Counted from the stretch's first letter, positions 1 through 14,314 are shown. The stretch: 64,000 bases of DNA from Pegea sp. RAD2-039 (GCA_034620365.1 JAQGEQ010000017.1:62001-126000), one strand, 5' to 3'. The notes: a model not told the origin generated them from the sequence alone. A program made the numbers and translations.

Positions 1-3000
1 TTTTTATTGCTACAAACAAGAAAATGAAAAATTTGAAATAAGCTTTTTTAAATCCTCGGAGATTTTTTATTAGAAACTTTTTCTACTAAATATTTGAAAT
101 GAAAAGATTCAACTTTTGAAGACTTTTTGTTTACAAGATTGATAAAAAAATTTGAACTGTTATCTTCAGATATCATTAAATTAACAAATAATTAAAAAAA
201 ATTGCTCCAAGACACTTTTAAAGATTTGAAAAATATATTTTGAAAATTTTAGATAAAAATGTTTGGTTTGAAACTTCTCAAATTTTTATGTTTATCTTTC
301 AAAAAAATAGTTTTAGGAGATTTAAAATTACGTGATTCGGATTTAAACTAGTTGAGTGTGAGAAGAGTGGTGTTGATTCAAAATTTGGATCAAAATAAAT
401 TTTTTATTACTTAATGAAATGATAAAGTTAAAAATCGATTTCAAATTTTCAATCAAAGATTTAATGATTTTGATATAAAAAATTTTAGTTTCATAAATCA
501 TATCATCAACTATAGCGTGTAGTTGCTACCCTCTATCAAAATAAAGCAAACAGAATATAATCTTGCACACCTGCTACTAACCATCTTTTTCAAACTGATC
601 AGATGAAATTGAAGCTCTTCAAACTTTCTTTAACTCTTTTAATAGAAATGAATTTTTTAGTTGAAAAATTGTTTTACAATTTAATGTTTCTTCTGTAGTC
701 TGATGAAAACTTCAAATAATTTCTAGTTTATTAACTTTTATATTTGCTGTAAGCTTTTGATAAATATCACAAAAATATATTTTAATAATTATATATATAA
801 ACCTTTTAAGTATATTTTCTAATAACTTCTGTTTATAAAAGTTTATATTTGTTATTCTGACTCAAAATAAACAATCAAAGAAGCTAGATGTAAAGAGTAC
901 TTTGTCGTTTTTGGAGGTTTATCAAGTCTTTGGCATTAATCTTAAAACAGAATTATTTTTGTAGCTTGCTTGCTTATATAAACAAGATTTGAACAAAAAA
1001 CAATTCAGTTTAAAAATTGAAAATCTTCATCTACTTCCTTTAATAGATTCAAAAATAGAAATAAATAAATCGTCAGTTGGATATGAAAGATGATAAATAC
1101 TTTCAGATGTAGAATTATGAATGATTCTATTTTACTGAAATAAGATTGAAATTTTGATTCTATATATTGAAGATATTACTTTTCTACTAATATCACGATA
1201 CTTATGATTTAATTAACATCTTTTTATCACTATACTGTATCTTGATGTTTGTGGCTTTATCGAAGTTTAACTTCTTAGACTGACTTCGTTTTATTTCTCG
1301 TCACTTCATACTTTAGCTATAAACTCTGATAAATTATGATCTTACTCATAATCTGTAGCTGAAAAATCTCATTTCAGAATTGGATTCATTTTCACTTTTC
1401 ATGTTTAACTAGCTTCGATTTTCTAAACTTTTTGGTTTGAAGCCAAAAACTTCTGAGGTGTTACTCAATCATTAAATACAATTTCCTTCATGTGGTTTGA
1501 CGCTTTCAGAAAAGAAAGAATAAATAAGTAGCTACAGGTGATTCGTACAAAGAGTCTCGGCATATTTCATGTGAAGCTGTAACAGAAAACATTTATTCAC
1601 TGAATCAATTCCGAGTCAATATTCTGTCGACTCAGTTTATAAATCAATTTTCACTTTTTAAACAAGATTCTAATCTTTGCAACTCCTTATTTTCCTCCTT
1701 TTTTTCAAGAAGTTATTTTTGATGTAAAAGCACGTGACTACTGAAGCATACATTTGATCATGGTTGTCATAGTGATTAGAATTTATCGCTGCGTCGTCGC
1801 TAGAAGCTTACTCAAACTTTCTATCTTCAATGAGTCAAGTCATCACTCATCTCGAAGACTGTTCAGTAGAATCAACAGCTGTGGAACCCACAGAAGATGT
1901 CCAGTCACCAACATCAGTCATTTGTTCTTCTCGACTCTGAGTTCATTGTTCTGTTGTTTCAACGTCTTTCTCCGTGGAACAAAACTCTACCTCCTGATGA
2001 CGTCATCAAGCAAACAGCTGTTGATAGTTGATAGAAATCTGACAAACAAACAGACAGATGAATAAACAAACAGAATCGAGAAGCTTATTGAATTAAAATT
2101 TGGTTTTTATCAATTACATCTAAAAAACAGAAACGATCTTCTGATGTAAAACACTCTTTAATACATCAGCTGGCTTCATGATTCGAAAATCCAATTCATA
2201 GTGACCTAGATTAGATGAGTCCTCATTTGTATCGAGTCATACTTTAGTTATGACTCACAGCTGATGGTTTAAGATCTAGACATTTTTATCTCAGAAATTT
2301 TCCAATTAATTTTATTTAAAAATCAAATGGTGAATTGATGTGACGTCAGAAAGCGGTTTTGACGTCATCGTTGTTACAGAACTTCCTTTTCGATTTAAAT
2401 ATAACTGAATTTAGGATTCTAATTTGAAAATGAATTGATTTTTAAAATAAAGAATTTGAAAAATCAGTGACAAAAAAGTTTATTAAAAAAACTCGAATAG
2501 AATTAAACAATTCAATATTTTGTTTGTTGAAAAAGAAGATCTTTTCCCAAATTAGATGAAGAAACGGAAATCGGAAGAAAGAAATCAATTTGTTGGAATT
2601 TCTCGAAGTTTTTCTTTTGTGTTTAAAGATCTTTTGATAGAAATATTCGTGAATATATTTAAGGGTTACTACTAATGAATACAAGGTGAAGTTACTTTCA
2701 CAATATTTACTTGCAAATAAAAAACAAATAAAAAAAAGGAATCTTTTGTAAAAGTAATAAAAACCAGAAACATGGTTTGTTGTAAATTATATCTATTATT
2801 TGTTACTATCTACTTTATTTGTAAATAAAATATAATTTTCAAAAGATTTGTTTATTTATTTATTGAAACAATTTGAAAAAGTTTTGTAAAAGTCACAAAC
2901 TTTCAAGTATTAATTTTGATTCAACAAATTCATTTTTGAATCAAAAAAAGGAAACCAACATTTTGAGAGATTCTTGTTTCATCAGATTTTGAACTTGAGT

Positions 3001-6000
3001 AAGAGAATCTACTGACTGTTTCAACGGAATTACTTTTTCAATAGAAGTTCCGATCGTTGCTAGTGACGACCTTCTAACGTCACCCAAACCCAATCACTTC
3101 CTTATGACTTCAAATTTGTTTATATATAGACAGCTGGTGATCGCGTTCTAAACATAACTTGACAACCAAATACTTCAATATTAAACACCTTTATCTTTGC
3201 TTTCATCAAATCATGTGAATATCAGCGACAATTTTGTTATTTAAATGAAGTCTTTCATAGAATTTCTACAAACAACTCAACAGGTGGTGTGTTGATTAAA
3301 AGACGCGGAAGATATCTCAAACAGCAGAATCTTTGCAAGCATCAGTGATGTTAGGAGAATGGCACTTGTAGCTAATGTGGGAAAATATTAAACTAAATTT
3401 GTATTAACTTGAAGTGGTTAAAAATATTCATCAATTTCAAATAATTTTACTTTTGATTTTGATTTGAAAATTTATATAATTTTCAGCTTATAAACAAAAT
3501 AAGCAACATTTATTGGAATGTTAAATATTTCAATAATTTTTAAGTAAATAAAAAAAAGTTTCAACAAAAGTCTTTTATGAAAAGATTTGCTAAATTTTCA
3601 TCTCAATTTGAAACATAAAACGATTTATTAAAATAATTAGGTCATTAGAAAGACGATTATTTTCAAAGTATGACTATCTATTAATAGTTTGTAGAACAAA
3701 GTACTAATCGAGTATCTTCATGAGGATTATCAGATAATTTCAGTCATTAAATGTTTGTTGAAGGGTCGTAATCCATAAAGATTAAACAACTTGCCGACCA
3801 ACACTACAGCTATTTCCTACAAATTTCTGACTTTATAGTTAAAGTAACAATTTTAAAGTAATAACTACAAGAAAGACTGAGCAATAGTGTAAGCTAGATA
3901 ATAAAAACATCATTTGTGCCAATTCGGTTAAACGCCAAAATTTCACTTAATAAAAATTATTATAAAAAGTCTGTCAATTTTACAGATGTTATTTTAAAGT
4001 GTTTTGAGAGAAATTTGGATTTAATAATCAATGTTTGGATACAAAAACTACAATTTAATATCAATTGAAGTTAGAACACACAAGTTATTTTATCTCAACT
4101 GTTGAAGTTTGATAAAGGTCAAAAACTTCCTTCTTTTAAAGGTTAGAACCTTAAAAATAATTACAGCAAATTTCTCAGCAATGAATTATGAGAAAAAAAG
4201 TAAGCAAGACCTTCTAACTACTTCAGAATACAAATTTGCAAAGCAAGCTAAATCGGTTTCAAAACTAAATTTATTCTCATGAAAAAGTAGATAGATTCAA
4301 AATTCTATTAATTTTGTTATCTTGATTTCATCATAAAGTTTCTTTTATCTGTTCTTTGACAGATTCTACTTAATTCAAATATCTTTTATCTACAATCTCT
4401 CATTGATCAATTTGTTGTGAAAATTTTGTCACTTTAGTTGTTAGTGACTGTAAAAAGACGTCAAGTATTTTTAGCAGAAATCGAAGCAGCGGAATCTCTT
4501 GAAACAAATTTGATCGATTTCGTTGAAAACTTAAAGTTTTTTCTTTTCAAATTTATAATTATTATTTTAAAAGCTTCAAAATTTTGTAAAAATCATTTTT
4601 CAAAACAGATAAATAAGTTTGCTTTTTACTGTATCAACAAAATCGAAAGAGAGAAGGAATTAGAAGAACGACTTTGAAAGAAGGAAAAAGTGGATATCAC
4701 GTGATAAAGTAAGACAAAATGTGGTGGCCTCCTTTTAGCTGATGACATCTCGTTTAGAAGGAGTAGTAGTGAGGTCATAAAAAGGTCGTAGCTTAGGTGT
4801 TCGTGAAAAAACTTCAACAATTTTTTTAGTAAAATGAGATGAAGATGTTGTTATCTGACTAATTTCATTTCCAAATCATTTAATTAGAAGATGAGGTTCA
4901 AATTCCACTTTTTGTTGATAATTTGCCGATAGAAAGTTGAATTTTGTTGAAAGTTTTTTGTTGCTATAGCAACAGCTCTGATTCTGTGACTCATAATTGT
5001 AAGGATCGTTCAGATGCTACCAAACTAAAAACGTATTTTTGAAGTAATTGACAAAAGAAAGTTTATTTCTGATATTTGAAAAAGTTCAAAAACTTTCAAA
5101 TTATCTGTTTAGTGGTAGCAGCAAAGTTGAGGTCAAGAAATTCTTCACAACGGTTGAAGTAGAAAATTACTGAGAAAATATTTCAGATGAAAAAGTTGTT
5201 ATCTACGAAGTTTAATTACTCAGTTTACTAATCAACCTTAAACAACACTTAGATTAAGCTAAAAGATTATTATCAGTTCATGATTAACTTTTTTTTGAAT
5301 GTCAAAAAAACAAACAAAAAGTATAAATAATTAGAAGTAGAAAAACGGAAAATATTTTCAATAAATTAAATGTTTTGAGTCATTTAAATACAAAAGAGTT
5401 GTTATTGGTAGGTTCTTCTTCATCTGCTCTAAAAGAGTTAAGATTAAAGTCTTTCAAAAAGTTCATTTTTACTAGAAAACTGACATTTTTCTACAAACTT
5501 CTTTAATACTTCTCTAGTTTAGTTCTGAAGAATTTTTCTTTTCTTTTTTAATTAATTGATTTTTGAAGTTATCTTTTAGTAAACAGCAAATTTTTCAGTG
5601 ATAAAACTTCAAGTGATTTATTGATCTTCTGATTTTAAAAAGTTCTTTAAATTTTAAAAACTTAGAGTTGAAAAAGTTTTGAATTATTAATTTCTTGCAC
5701 ATGAGATAAAGTCATCGTAAAATCTGATGTAATAGTCATAAAAACGCTTTCACTTCTCAAATAAGCGTGAAACCGACTTTCTTGCAAATTTCATTGTAAG
5801 AAAGCTGTTCTACAAAAGACATTTTTTTGAATGTGTAAAAAACATTCAGGTTAAAATATTTAAAGATTAAACTGTCTTATGTAAACTGATATAGAAAATT
5901 TAAATATCCAAAAACTACTTCCCATCGTAAGCAAATTTTCTGGTGAATTTAAATTGTTTGCAGATTACATCTAAATATAAAAGTTTGCTGCTGAGTTTGA

Positions 6001-7188
6001 AGCACTAATGTTCGTGACGTGATGATGGTTTTACTAACAGAAAAGTTGAAATTGAATCTTTTTCTAAATTATTTTTAGTTTTGTGTTCTTGTCAACAACT
6101 TTTTTAACTTTACATAACTACAGACGAAATCGTAAATTTCTTTTGAAACTAAAGATAAACTTTCACGCGTCATATTACCCTCTGAATCAGTTAGTTACTA
6201 CCATACAACTATTTCATCATTTAACTTAATTGATCTTGCTCAGATAGATAGTTGCGGTTTCATTTAGAAATATATCTTCATCTGGTAATGTAACCTGTTT
6301 ATATTCTTATGTAAATTTGATACAAACGTTACTACTTCAGTGATATTAACACAGGCGCCATCTTATATTCTCTCATGTATTAAACAAGCAATTTCTCCTC
6401 AATCAATTTATTATTTTCAACTTTACAACTAATAACCTAAAAATATCTGCATTTTTTCAATTCAGTTGAAATTAATCTGTTTTTTTATAGTAAATAAACT
6501 TATCAGACATCTCTGTGTACTTTAGCTACTAATTAAAGTTATGAATGAATTGAAAAACCACTTGAAATTTTTCAAATGTTTCGGTTTATTTACGTGACGA
6601 TACGACACAAGTTACTAACTGCTTAACGCTGGGTTTATGACTGTCTATAAGCTCAAAAAATAGCAAAAGATAAGCCTCATCAGATAATAAAGTGGTTAGC
6701 TTAATATCTCGTCGCTTTAATTTTCACATTAATCGAATAAACGAGTTAATATCGAGAAAAAGAAGTTGACAATATTAGTTGAAGAGCTTCAAAAACGGAA
6801 TCCTAACTTGTAGAAACAACCAGCTTTCTCGACAATTATTCAAAACTGTTATTTGTCAAGCACCTTAAAAGGTATACAATTGTGAAATCAAACAACACTA
6901 ACTAAATATCATGAGAAGTTTGTAAAAATATCAAATTATGTAATCGAAAAATCAGTTAGTTTTGTTTGCAGTGATTAACTGATTATGAATCTATTAAAGT
7001 CGAAACACTTAAAGTTTTTATCTTATTGGCAACAGATGAAAGTTAATGAAGCTTTTACTTCTACTGATTAAGACTCCTTGTCAACAATTGAGCGATTTAT
7101 TAATCTTCCACTGATTAGCATCTTTTGATGACATCATTGTATTTCACAAACAGATAACTTGTCCTTATCACAGATTTCTGTAATTAAA
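1..7188. other. AT-rich region without a convincing gene
   Basis: I see no coding region here that I can support. The stretch is AT-rich with many stops in every frame. At 1760-2065 a slightly GC-richer segment is open in one frame for about 100 codons from an ATG, and partly open in the two other forward frames. It resembles no family I know and may be an exon or chance. A TATATA-containing stretch lies near 3121-3130. A perfect palindromic X-box-like motif (GTTGCTATAGCAAC) is at 4970-4983. TGACGTCA palindromes occur at 1998, 2341 and 2360. Confidence 0.5.
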
Positions 7189-8478
7189 ATGTACCTAGCA
7201 ACTTTGATTCTTATCTTGATCGTCCAATCACAAGCCTCGTCGTCGTCTAACATCACTAAACGCGACGTCGACCTTCTTGAAGTGCAAAACGCGAATCAAC
7301 TGAAGTCTAGTTTCCGAGAAGCTCCTCTTGATCTCATTCAATTTACATTTGACTCAATGTTTGCTGAAGACGATTGGGTCTGGACGTTTATGACGTATTC
7401 TGATGACGTCAGAGCTGTTTGGATTCGCGAGCTTGCTCACTACATGACGTCATCATCTCGTCAGAAGAACGATTGGAAGTTACATTGTCTCGATGCTCAT
7501 GCCACGTGTCAAGTCAATCGCGACTGCGCCGAGCTTTATAATGACGTCATCGACTCGTGTTCACTCAACCGTGCACGAATCTTCGGTGACTCGAATAGCG
7601 CGGAGTCGATCGCGTTTAGAATCAATCAAAGAAAAGTGAGAATGGTGGCGAGACGCGCGCGACGGTTGCGTAGGCAACAATGTCGGAATTTCATCAAGAA
7701 ACGTTTAAACTCTCACACACGAGGCCCTCTTCTGATTGGACGATCTGCATCGCGACCTCAAATTCTTCAAAGACGCCCGATCATCAATAAGAGGAAGTTT
7801 CTCGCGAATATCCGTGAATGGATGAAAACGCGAAGACGTAAAAAAACTCGTCGCTTACCAACTTTAAATCAAGTGGTCACTAAGTTGTCACATTGGGGTG
7901 GTCGTGTGTATCCGAGTGTGACGTCATTGATGTGTGAGAATCTGGAAGCGAATTGTCCCGCGATGTGTTTCGAAAGTCTCCGGAAGTTGAACAATAGCGT
8001 TTATTCATCTTTACTCTTCCGGTGCGAATGTGGATTCTCAAATCTCCCTCGAAATCTTTCAAATCGAGTTGAAGAACTCAACTTCATAAATCCTAATAAT
8101 TTGTGGGATGAGAAAATGTGTAAACATCAAAAACATCTTGTAGATTCATGTCGTCCAAAAATCTATCGACCTGTCCCTGGTCGTCGTCCAGGATGTACAC
8201 TTGTCATGCTTCGTTGCCGGCGTAATCGCGCTTGTTTCCATTCCTATCGTGACGTCATGTCCAATTGTGCTGGTGCCATCGAAGGCAGAAAGTGTCCCTT
8301 AAACTGTACAGCTGCCCTAGCTGGTCTCTATTCGAAGTTACCGGGCTTTTTTAGGTGCCGACCAGACGGAAATAAAAGGTTGATGTGGTCCAAATGGGCC
8401 AAGAATATGGGACACAATTGCAATTTGAAGTGTGCGATGAGAAGCGAAGGAAAGAATGATGCTTTGGGTAAATGCTGA
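7189..8478 (+). CDS. GAS1: GAS1/GDNF-receptor-like secreted or membrane-attached protein, single exon
   Basis: The product is 429 aa from the ATG at 7189. That start begins a clear signal peptide (MYLATLILILIVQSQA) followed by a KR cleavage-like site. The frame is also open upstream without an ATG, and a TTATCACAG acceptor-like motif just upstream suggests a 5'UTR intron. Two cysteine-rich GDNF/GAS1 modules are visible: one around residues 99-125 (C..H..C....DC...Y.....C) and one around 335-360 (C....L.C....AC...Y......C). Each is followed by a CP..C segment (near 255 and 365). The linker between the modules is very basic, with several KR/RR clusters. Vertebrate GAS1 is likewise intronless with two GDNF domains and acts as a GPI-linked Hedgehog co-receptor. 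Here the C-terminus ends in a cysteine-rich stretch with no hydrophobic GPI tail, so it may be secreted or the 3' end may continue in an unseen exon. Family assignment is by cysteine pattern. Confidence 0.72.
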   Translation: MYLATLILILIVQSQASSSSNITKRDVDLLEVQNANQLKSSFREAPLDLIQFTFDSMFAEDDWVWTFMTYSDDVRAVWIRELAHYMTSSSRQKNDWKLHCLDAHATCQVNRDCAELYNDVIDSCSLNRARIFGDSNSAESIAFRINQRKVRMVARRARRLRRQQCRNFIKKRLNSHTRGPLLIGRSASRPQILQRRPIINKRKFLANIREWMKTRRRKKTRRLPTLNQVVTKLSHWGGRVYPSVTSLMCENLEANCPAMCFESLRKLNNSVYSSLLFRCECGFSNLPRNLSNRVEELNFINPNNLWDEKMCKHQKHLVDSCRPKIYRPVPGRRPGCTLVMLRCRRNRACFHSYRDVMSNCAGAIEGRKCPLNCTAALAGLYSKLPGFFRCRPDGNKRLMWSKWAKNMGHNCNLKCAMRSEGKNDALGKC

Positions 8479-8639
8479 AGAAGATCTCGAAAGATGAAGA
8501 TGAAGATCAGATGATGAAGATCTGATGATGACTTCATTTGTGTTATATTTGCTACAGAAACATTTTCAGTGTTTTTTTACTTGTTTTGTGTTTGATGAAA
8601 TATTTGAATAAAATTTGATGAAATGGACCAACGGGGCGA

Positions 8640-8703
8640 TCCTCATCTCAAAGATCATCTCAAAGATCATCTCAAGGATCATCTCAAGGATCATCTTCAA
8701 AGA
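8640..8703. repeat. short tandem repeat, 15-bp unit, about 4 copies
   Basis: Four near-identical copies of a GATCATCTCAAAGAT-like 15-mer lie about 160 bp after the GAS1-like stop codon, probably in or just past its 3'UTR. Because 15 is a multiple of three, both strands stay open through it. I do not consider those frames coding. Confidence 0.75.
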
Positions 8704-11700
8704 CCTCGTCTCACATCGAAAATCTACTTTTTTTTTTACTTCTTTTTTCGCGATGATTTTGTTGACTGATGACGTCAGAACGACGAGAATTTTGTTGCTA
8801 TTATCGGTATATGACAACAGGAAAATTACTTTTTAAATATTTGTAAATCATTTCAAGTTTTTTTTAGAAAATAGAAAACAATTAATGAAGTTTTTGAAGT
8901 GAAATATTGATGACTAGACAGGAAATTAAAGAAAAAAGTTCTCAAAAAAATGTCTTTAAAGATAATTAATTAAATATAAACTAATAAAAAGCATTTTCCA
9001 AAATAACTTGACAAGTTAATCGAACAGTTTTTTGATCTAATGATAATTTGATAAATATTCTTCAGCAACAGATTCATTCCAATGATTTTGATGAAGATTC
9101 TGAATTCCTGTTTACAGATCACATTTGACTGAAAATAAATGAAATTATTTTTTGTTTAATCTTCGCACAATTTATATGAATGAAAAGTAGACTTTAAAGA
9201 CATTATAAACTCATAAGCAAATTTAACTCGTCTGAAAATTTGAGTTTTTAGTGAGATAAGAAAAAAGTTTTTCGATGATCAGAAAAAGTAAAAAATAAAT
9301 AAAAGAAAATAAATAAAAGTTTAAATCACCGATAATTTGAAAAATAAACAACTAAAAAAATTTGACTATTTTTATGGCATAACTGCTTGAAATTAGTGAA
9401 GAATTACTTTCGCTTATAGCCCAGTTGAATTGATAATAGCCCTGCCTCAAATATCTTCAGCTTTTGTAAATAAATATTTATGATTTACTAGCAGTATAGA
9501 TGAACAATTAGTCGTCAGAAATAAATATAATTTGAAATACTTGAAACCCACCAATTTATTAAATTATTTGAAAAATTTACTCTTTTCTGTAATTTCTTTG
9601 AAAGGTAATAATTTTTAGATATTTTTACAGAAAGCACAAGAAATGTGTTTACAATTATTTCACAAATTTCTACTTTTCTAGAAAGCTTTTTTATTTCGAA
9701 ACTAAATTTGTTTCAAAAAATTCTGAACTTTCAGATTTTCAATATCAGCTGATCAGATATGAAATGTCATTAATAAATAAAATATAAAAATTACACGCTT
9801 CGTTGGTTACAACAAGCCAAGTTTATTGATCGACTAACTAGGTCATGGTTGAGTAATCATGCCAATCTACATATGGAGACATTTTTAATCAGTTAAAAAT
9901 ATTGTTTTTGGCATCAATAAATTAAAATAAATTGTTGTGTAAATTTGATAATAACATCATGACTTTACAAAATCAACAGATTTGTGTTTTGTTTGTCTAT
10001 TTGTTAAATTACAAGTGCAAGTTTGTATCCAATTTTATCGTTTATTTACTTTTTGTTTAATAAACTTTTAGTTAAGCACTTTAATTTTGAATCTAATTAA
10101 ATTAAAGTGAAAATTACAAAACTTTTAATCAGCCCAAAACACAAAATTATTAAAATTCAAACAGAAATTTGTGTAGAAATCACTTTAAATAAAATTAATT
10201 ACTGATTTCTGAATATTGATTAAAATCTGTAATACTCTGATACAAGAAGATCTTGAAAATTTGTAGAAAAGTAAAGTTTTAAAACATAAGTTTGAAGAAT
10301 AAGCTATTTATTTATTTAAATATAAATGTATTGAACATCTAGTAATCATTTCTTAAAGTAATAATCATTTTCTTATCTAGTAATTTATCTGAAAAGTTCT
10401 GAGCTAAAAATAAAAAGATTGAAAGATATGAAGTACAATATTATCTTCAAAATTATCAAAATTACAAAAAGAAAGACTGATTTTATTTACTCACCATTAA
10501 AATTTCAAATCATATACTTTTATTTATTATTTATGATTGTTAAAAATTTTTGTTAAAGAAATTAATAATAGTTATTAAAAAGTAATCGTCAAGTTATTAG
10601 GCAAAGATTGCAAAGTTGTTAACATCTCAAAGTCAGTTAAAAGATCTCAATCAAAACTTTTCAGATGGATTATTTAAAGATTATATGAGTGCTTAAAGAA
10701 CTTACAATAAAATTGTTAATTATTTTGACTGAATCAAAATATTTCCAAAGCAACCATGTTGGATATAAGCGTTCAAGCGTAACTACCTCAATAAGTCAAG
10801 TGGATACTTTTAAGATATCAAAATACCCAAACATCAAAATATTGTTCAAATAATATTTTCATAATTTCAAAGTTTAAAACATTTAAATATTACCATTCCG
10901 TTTAAAATATTTGAAAATTCTCTAACTACTAGATTTTATTTAAGCCTGTAGTTAGCAAATAATTTGATTTAATCTTGTTAATAAATGTTTTTTTTTGTTT
11001 TGTTGAATTAACCAAATTGTTGAGAAAATAGTTTATAAAAGCTTTTAATAAGTTAATCAAATTTGGCAGAAAAAAGTTGATTAAAAAACTAAACAAAATT
11101 CTTCTGAAGATCACGTGCTCAAAATTAATTGTAAGCCAATCAGAAAAAAGAAGTGCATTTTCAAAGCAACATTTCTATTTCTATATTTTGAAAGCTTTTT
11201 AAATAGATTTGGAATAAGTTGACATTGTGCTAGCTCATATCCATTAGGTTTATTTATTTAGACATTAAATGTTAGATTGATATTTTTTTTATGTTTTAAA
11301 ATCTTTTTTTAGTGTTTTTCTGTCAATATTTTTAGTTTTATCATCAATTCTCTACAACTTTCATTCAAAGAGGCATTAAAGGATTTATTTTTACAAATGT
11401 TTGTAAAAGTTAAATAGGCTTTTAATCTTATCAACAGTTAACATAAAAAAGTGAAATCGGTTTTGATTGCTTAACGAACTTTAATTGCTAAGTAAATGAA
11501 AGAAAGACTTTGATGAGCAAGATACTTCCTGTTTGCTTTCAACATATTTTTTCTAATTAGCAAGATCTAGACGGCTTTGATGAAAGATTCCTGAAAAGGT
11601 AAAAAGATTTTTCTGAATCTAAATCATGAAATTGGTTTTAGGAAATACATGTTTGGATAAAAAGCAGATTTTCAAGGATTCAGTTTAGCACATTTTATGA

Positions 11701-12837
11701 GGATTTTCTTCTTATTAAAGATTTAGCAGCTTATTTACAAGTTTACTTGCATCTTCCCAAAGTTTTCAAGAAAATCTTCTTTTTTTTTTGATTAAAAACG
11801 AAAAAAACGTTTTTCAATTTTGGTATTTCTATCAATAAAATCAAGAAACAATTTGAAGTTTTCGATTCGAATTTCTTGTTTTTAACGATTCAATTTCTGA
11901 TTGAAATATGAAAATTTATACTCAATTATCATCAACCAAAATAGAAATAAAAGAAATTAATTGAATTTTGAAGATTTTCAAATCTTTCAAAATTCTGTTT
12001 TTTCTTCAAACTTTTTGTAAAAAAGCCAAATTGTTTGCGAGTCAAGAAACTGACTTTCAATCAACGATTTTGAGAAAGTTGAACCTCATAGAGAGTCAAA
12101 TACGTCATAGACGCATCCAGCGAGCGTTGACAATCGACTAATCCTCATCTCGATACATTAAATGATGTCTTTGAAGAAGATCAACTGTTAGAAGAAGAAC
12201 TTTTTGTTGATACACGATATAAATTGAATCTTTTTAAGATCATTTATTTTGTGTCTTATCTCGATCCGATACATCTTCAAGACTATTGATGATTTTATTG
12301 ATGAAGTAGAAAAGATCAATCAATTAGAAGAAGATAACTTCATCAACTTTTTCGGTTTTTTTAGAAGTTAAGATGAATCAGATGAAGTTTCAGGTTAGTT
12401 TGTAGTTCGACTTGTTTGTTGTTGTCTAAGAAATTGTTGCAATACAAGGTGTTAACCATTTCAACATTTCATGTTAGAAGAACACGAAGTGAAATAATTA
12501 CATCAATCAGTTAGATTCTGATGTAAAGAAACTCATCGAAAAAACTCGAATCGATGAAAATATATATTTGTAAGATGACGTCATCAGACACAAACGTAAA
12601 CAGATGATGATTTGAATGATGAATTTATTCTTAAATGAAAACTGAAGAAATAATTTTGCTGTTACTATTAGCTTGAAAATTTATTTTGAATTGAAAACCT
12701 TATGGTTCAACTGGTTGATCATTTAAACCATTTATTTGTCACTAGATGAGGTCACATGTGAGATTAAATAACAGATGCAAATCAAATTGTAAAGATTTTC
12801 AGGTTAAAGTAACATCGAAAAAAAAGCTGTAATAATT
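8704..12837. other. non-coding AT-rich spacer
   Basis: No coding potential is recognisable on either strand. The stretch near 12100-12400 is slightly more GC-rich and contains a short ATG frame (12373-12393) ending before a GTTAGT donor-like motif. I could not find a matching downstream exon. Confidence 0.5.
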
Positions 12838-13074
12838 GGGCTTAGTAACAGCGTAGCTTAGCAACCTCGTAGCTTAGCAACGTCATCAGTTAGCAACCTC
12901 GTAACTTAGCAACCTCGTAACTTAGCAACGTCATCAGTTAGCAACGTCATCAGTTGGCAACCTCGTAACTTAGCAACGTCGTAACTTAGCAACGTCATCA
13001 GTTAGCAACGTCGTAACTTGGCAACGTCATCAGTTAGCAACCTCGTAACTTAGCAACGTCGTAGCTTAGTACCC
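12838..13074. repeat. minisatellite, 16-bp unit, about 14 copies
   Basis: Tandem copies of a 16-mer related to GTAACTTAGCAACGTC run head to tail. Two sub-variants alternate at the first positions (GTAACTTAG versus ATCAGTTAG) and before the end (CCTC versus CGTC). No frame through it looks like a gene. Confidence 0.88.
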
Positions 13075-14314
13075 TTCTAATCGATATAAGAATCTAGTAA
13101 AGTTGTAACAACTACGTAACCTTTCATAGTGAATGAAAAATATCATTACAGAAACTGAAGTAACATTTTCAAAAATATTTCCTAATATCTGACGTCATCA
13201 AAAAGTTTTTTTAATAAAATTATTTTTAATATTTATTTAATTTCCTGTGAATTTCTTGAAACGGAATTTTGAAGAAAAAAACAACAAAAAAATGAAGATG
13301 ACGTCACGTGACAAGGAGGGAAACACGTGACCTAATCCTCTATTTGACTTATCCATCAGTGTACGGATCAACAAATGATTTGGAACAATTGGAAGTTGTC
13401 TTCTGGTGAAGATGACGTCATCAGCAACTTTTGTGTGAGAAACTTTTCTTGTTATTGTGAAGTGTTGATTAACTGCTATGACGTCATCAGCATAATATGA
13501 TTGATTGATGGTTAACTCCAAGTTGAGAGAGATTAGAGAAGAACAATCCTCAATTATTTAAAACAGCAAATTTCACTGAATTAAACATTCTGAAAAAAAA
13601 AAGAAATTTATTCTTTAATTTTCGAACGTTTCCATGACAACCAAATAACAACTGAGTTGTCATAGTTACAAGAAGAAATTTCAAAACTATTTATTCAGTA
13701 AATTTTGTAAATACTGATTGGTGGATTGAAAATTATTGAAGTTGAACGAAATTTTGGATTGATTCCAATTAACAGCCAATCAGACAGCTTCAAATTATCC
13801 ACGTGACTACAAATGTAAGCAAGTCTGTAATCCTCATCTAAGGAAGATCATCTTATTATGACGTCATAATTATCTTGTTTCACGTCATTATTTATGATGT
13901 CCTGACAACGTGTCTTCTACTTTTAACCAAACTTGACATTTGTGACGTCACGAGCGACGCTACAGTCAGTTGTTATGGCAACACAACTCAATTAAGTCTA
14001 ATTTTTCACTTATTTAAATAATTTATCATCAAATTCGCTTTTGGTGTTTGCAAACTCTATATTCCACATCAATAATTTACTAAAAGCTGTCAGAGTCTTT
14101 TTAGTGTGTCCAGATACCCTTGGTGACGTCATCACAATTGTGTATTGACACATGATTGGACGTTTTTGAAGTCACTGAGGTTGTGGAGTTGGCTTTCTCT
14201 TCAAATTTCAAATTTTATTTGAAAATATTTCCAAAATTTTCAACATTTTTGAAAAATGTAAAAAAAAAAAGAAAGAAAAAAAAACTAACTGTTTAAATAA
14301 GAATCATCTAAATT
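13075..14314. other. non-coding spacer between two minisatellites
   Basis: A minus-strand frame at 13237-13521 is open for about 94 codons, but it resembles no family and consists partly of repeated TGACGTCA words. A perfect X-box-like sequence (GTTGTTATGGCAAC) is at 13969-13982. I see nothing else. Confidence 0.5.

Noticed and set aside
4438..4677. 79-codon plus-strand frame
   Set aside because: No ATG at the start, AT-rich low-complexity middle, and no recognised motif.
13237..13521. 94-codon minus-strand frame as a gene
   Set aside because: No family resemblance or splice context; contains TGACGTCA words that occur equally in non-coding sequence.
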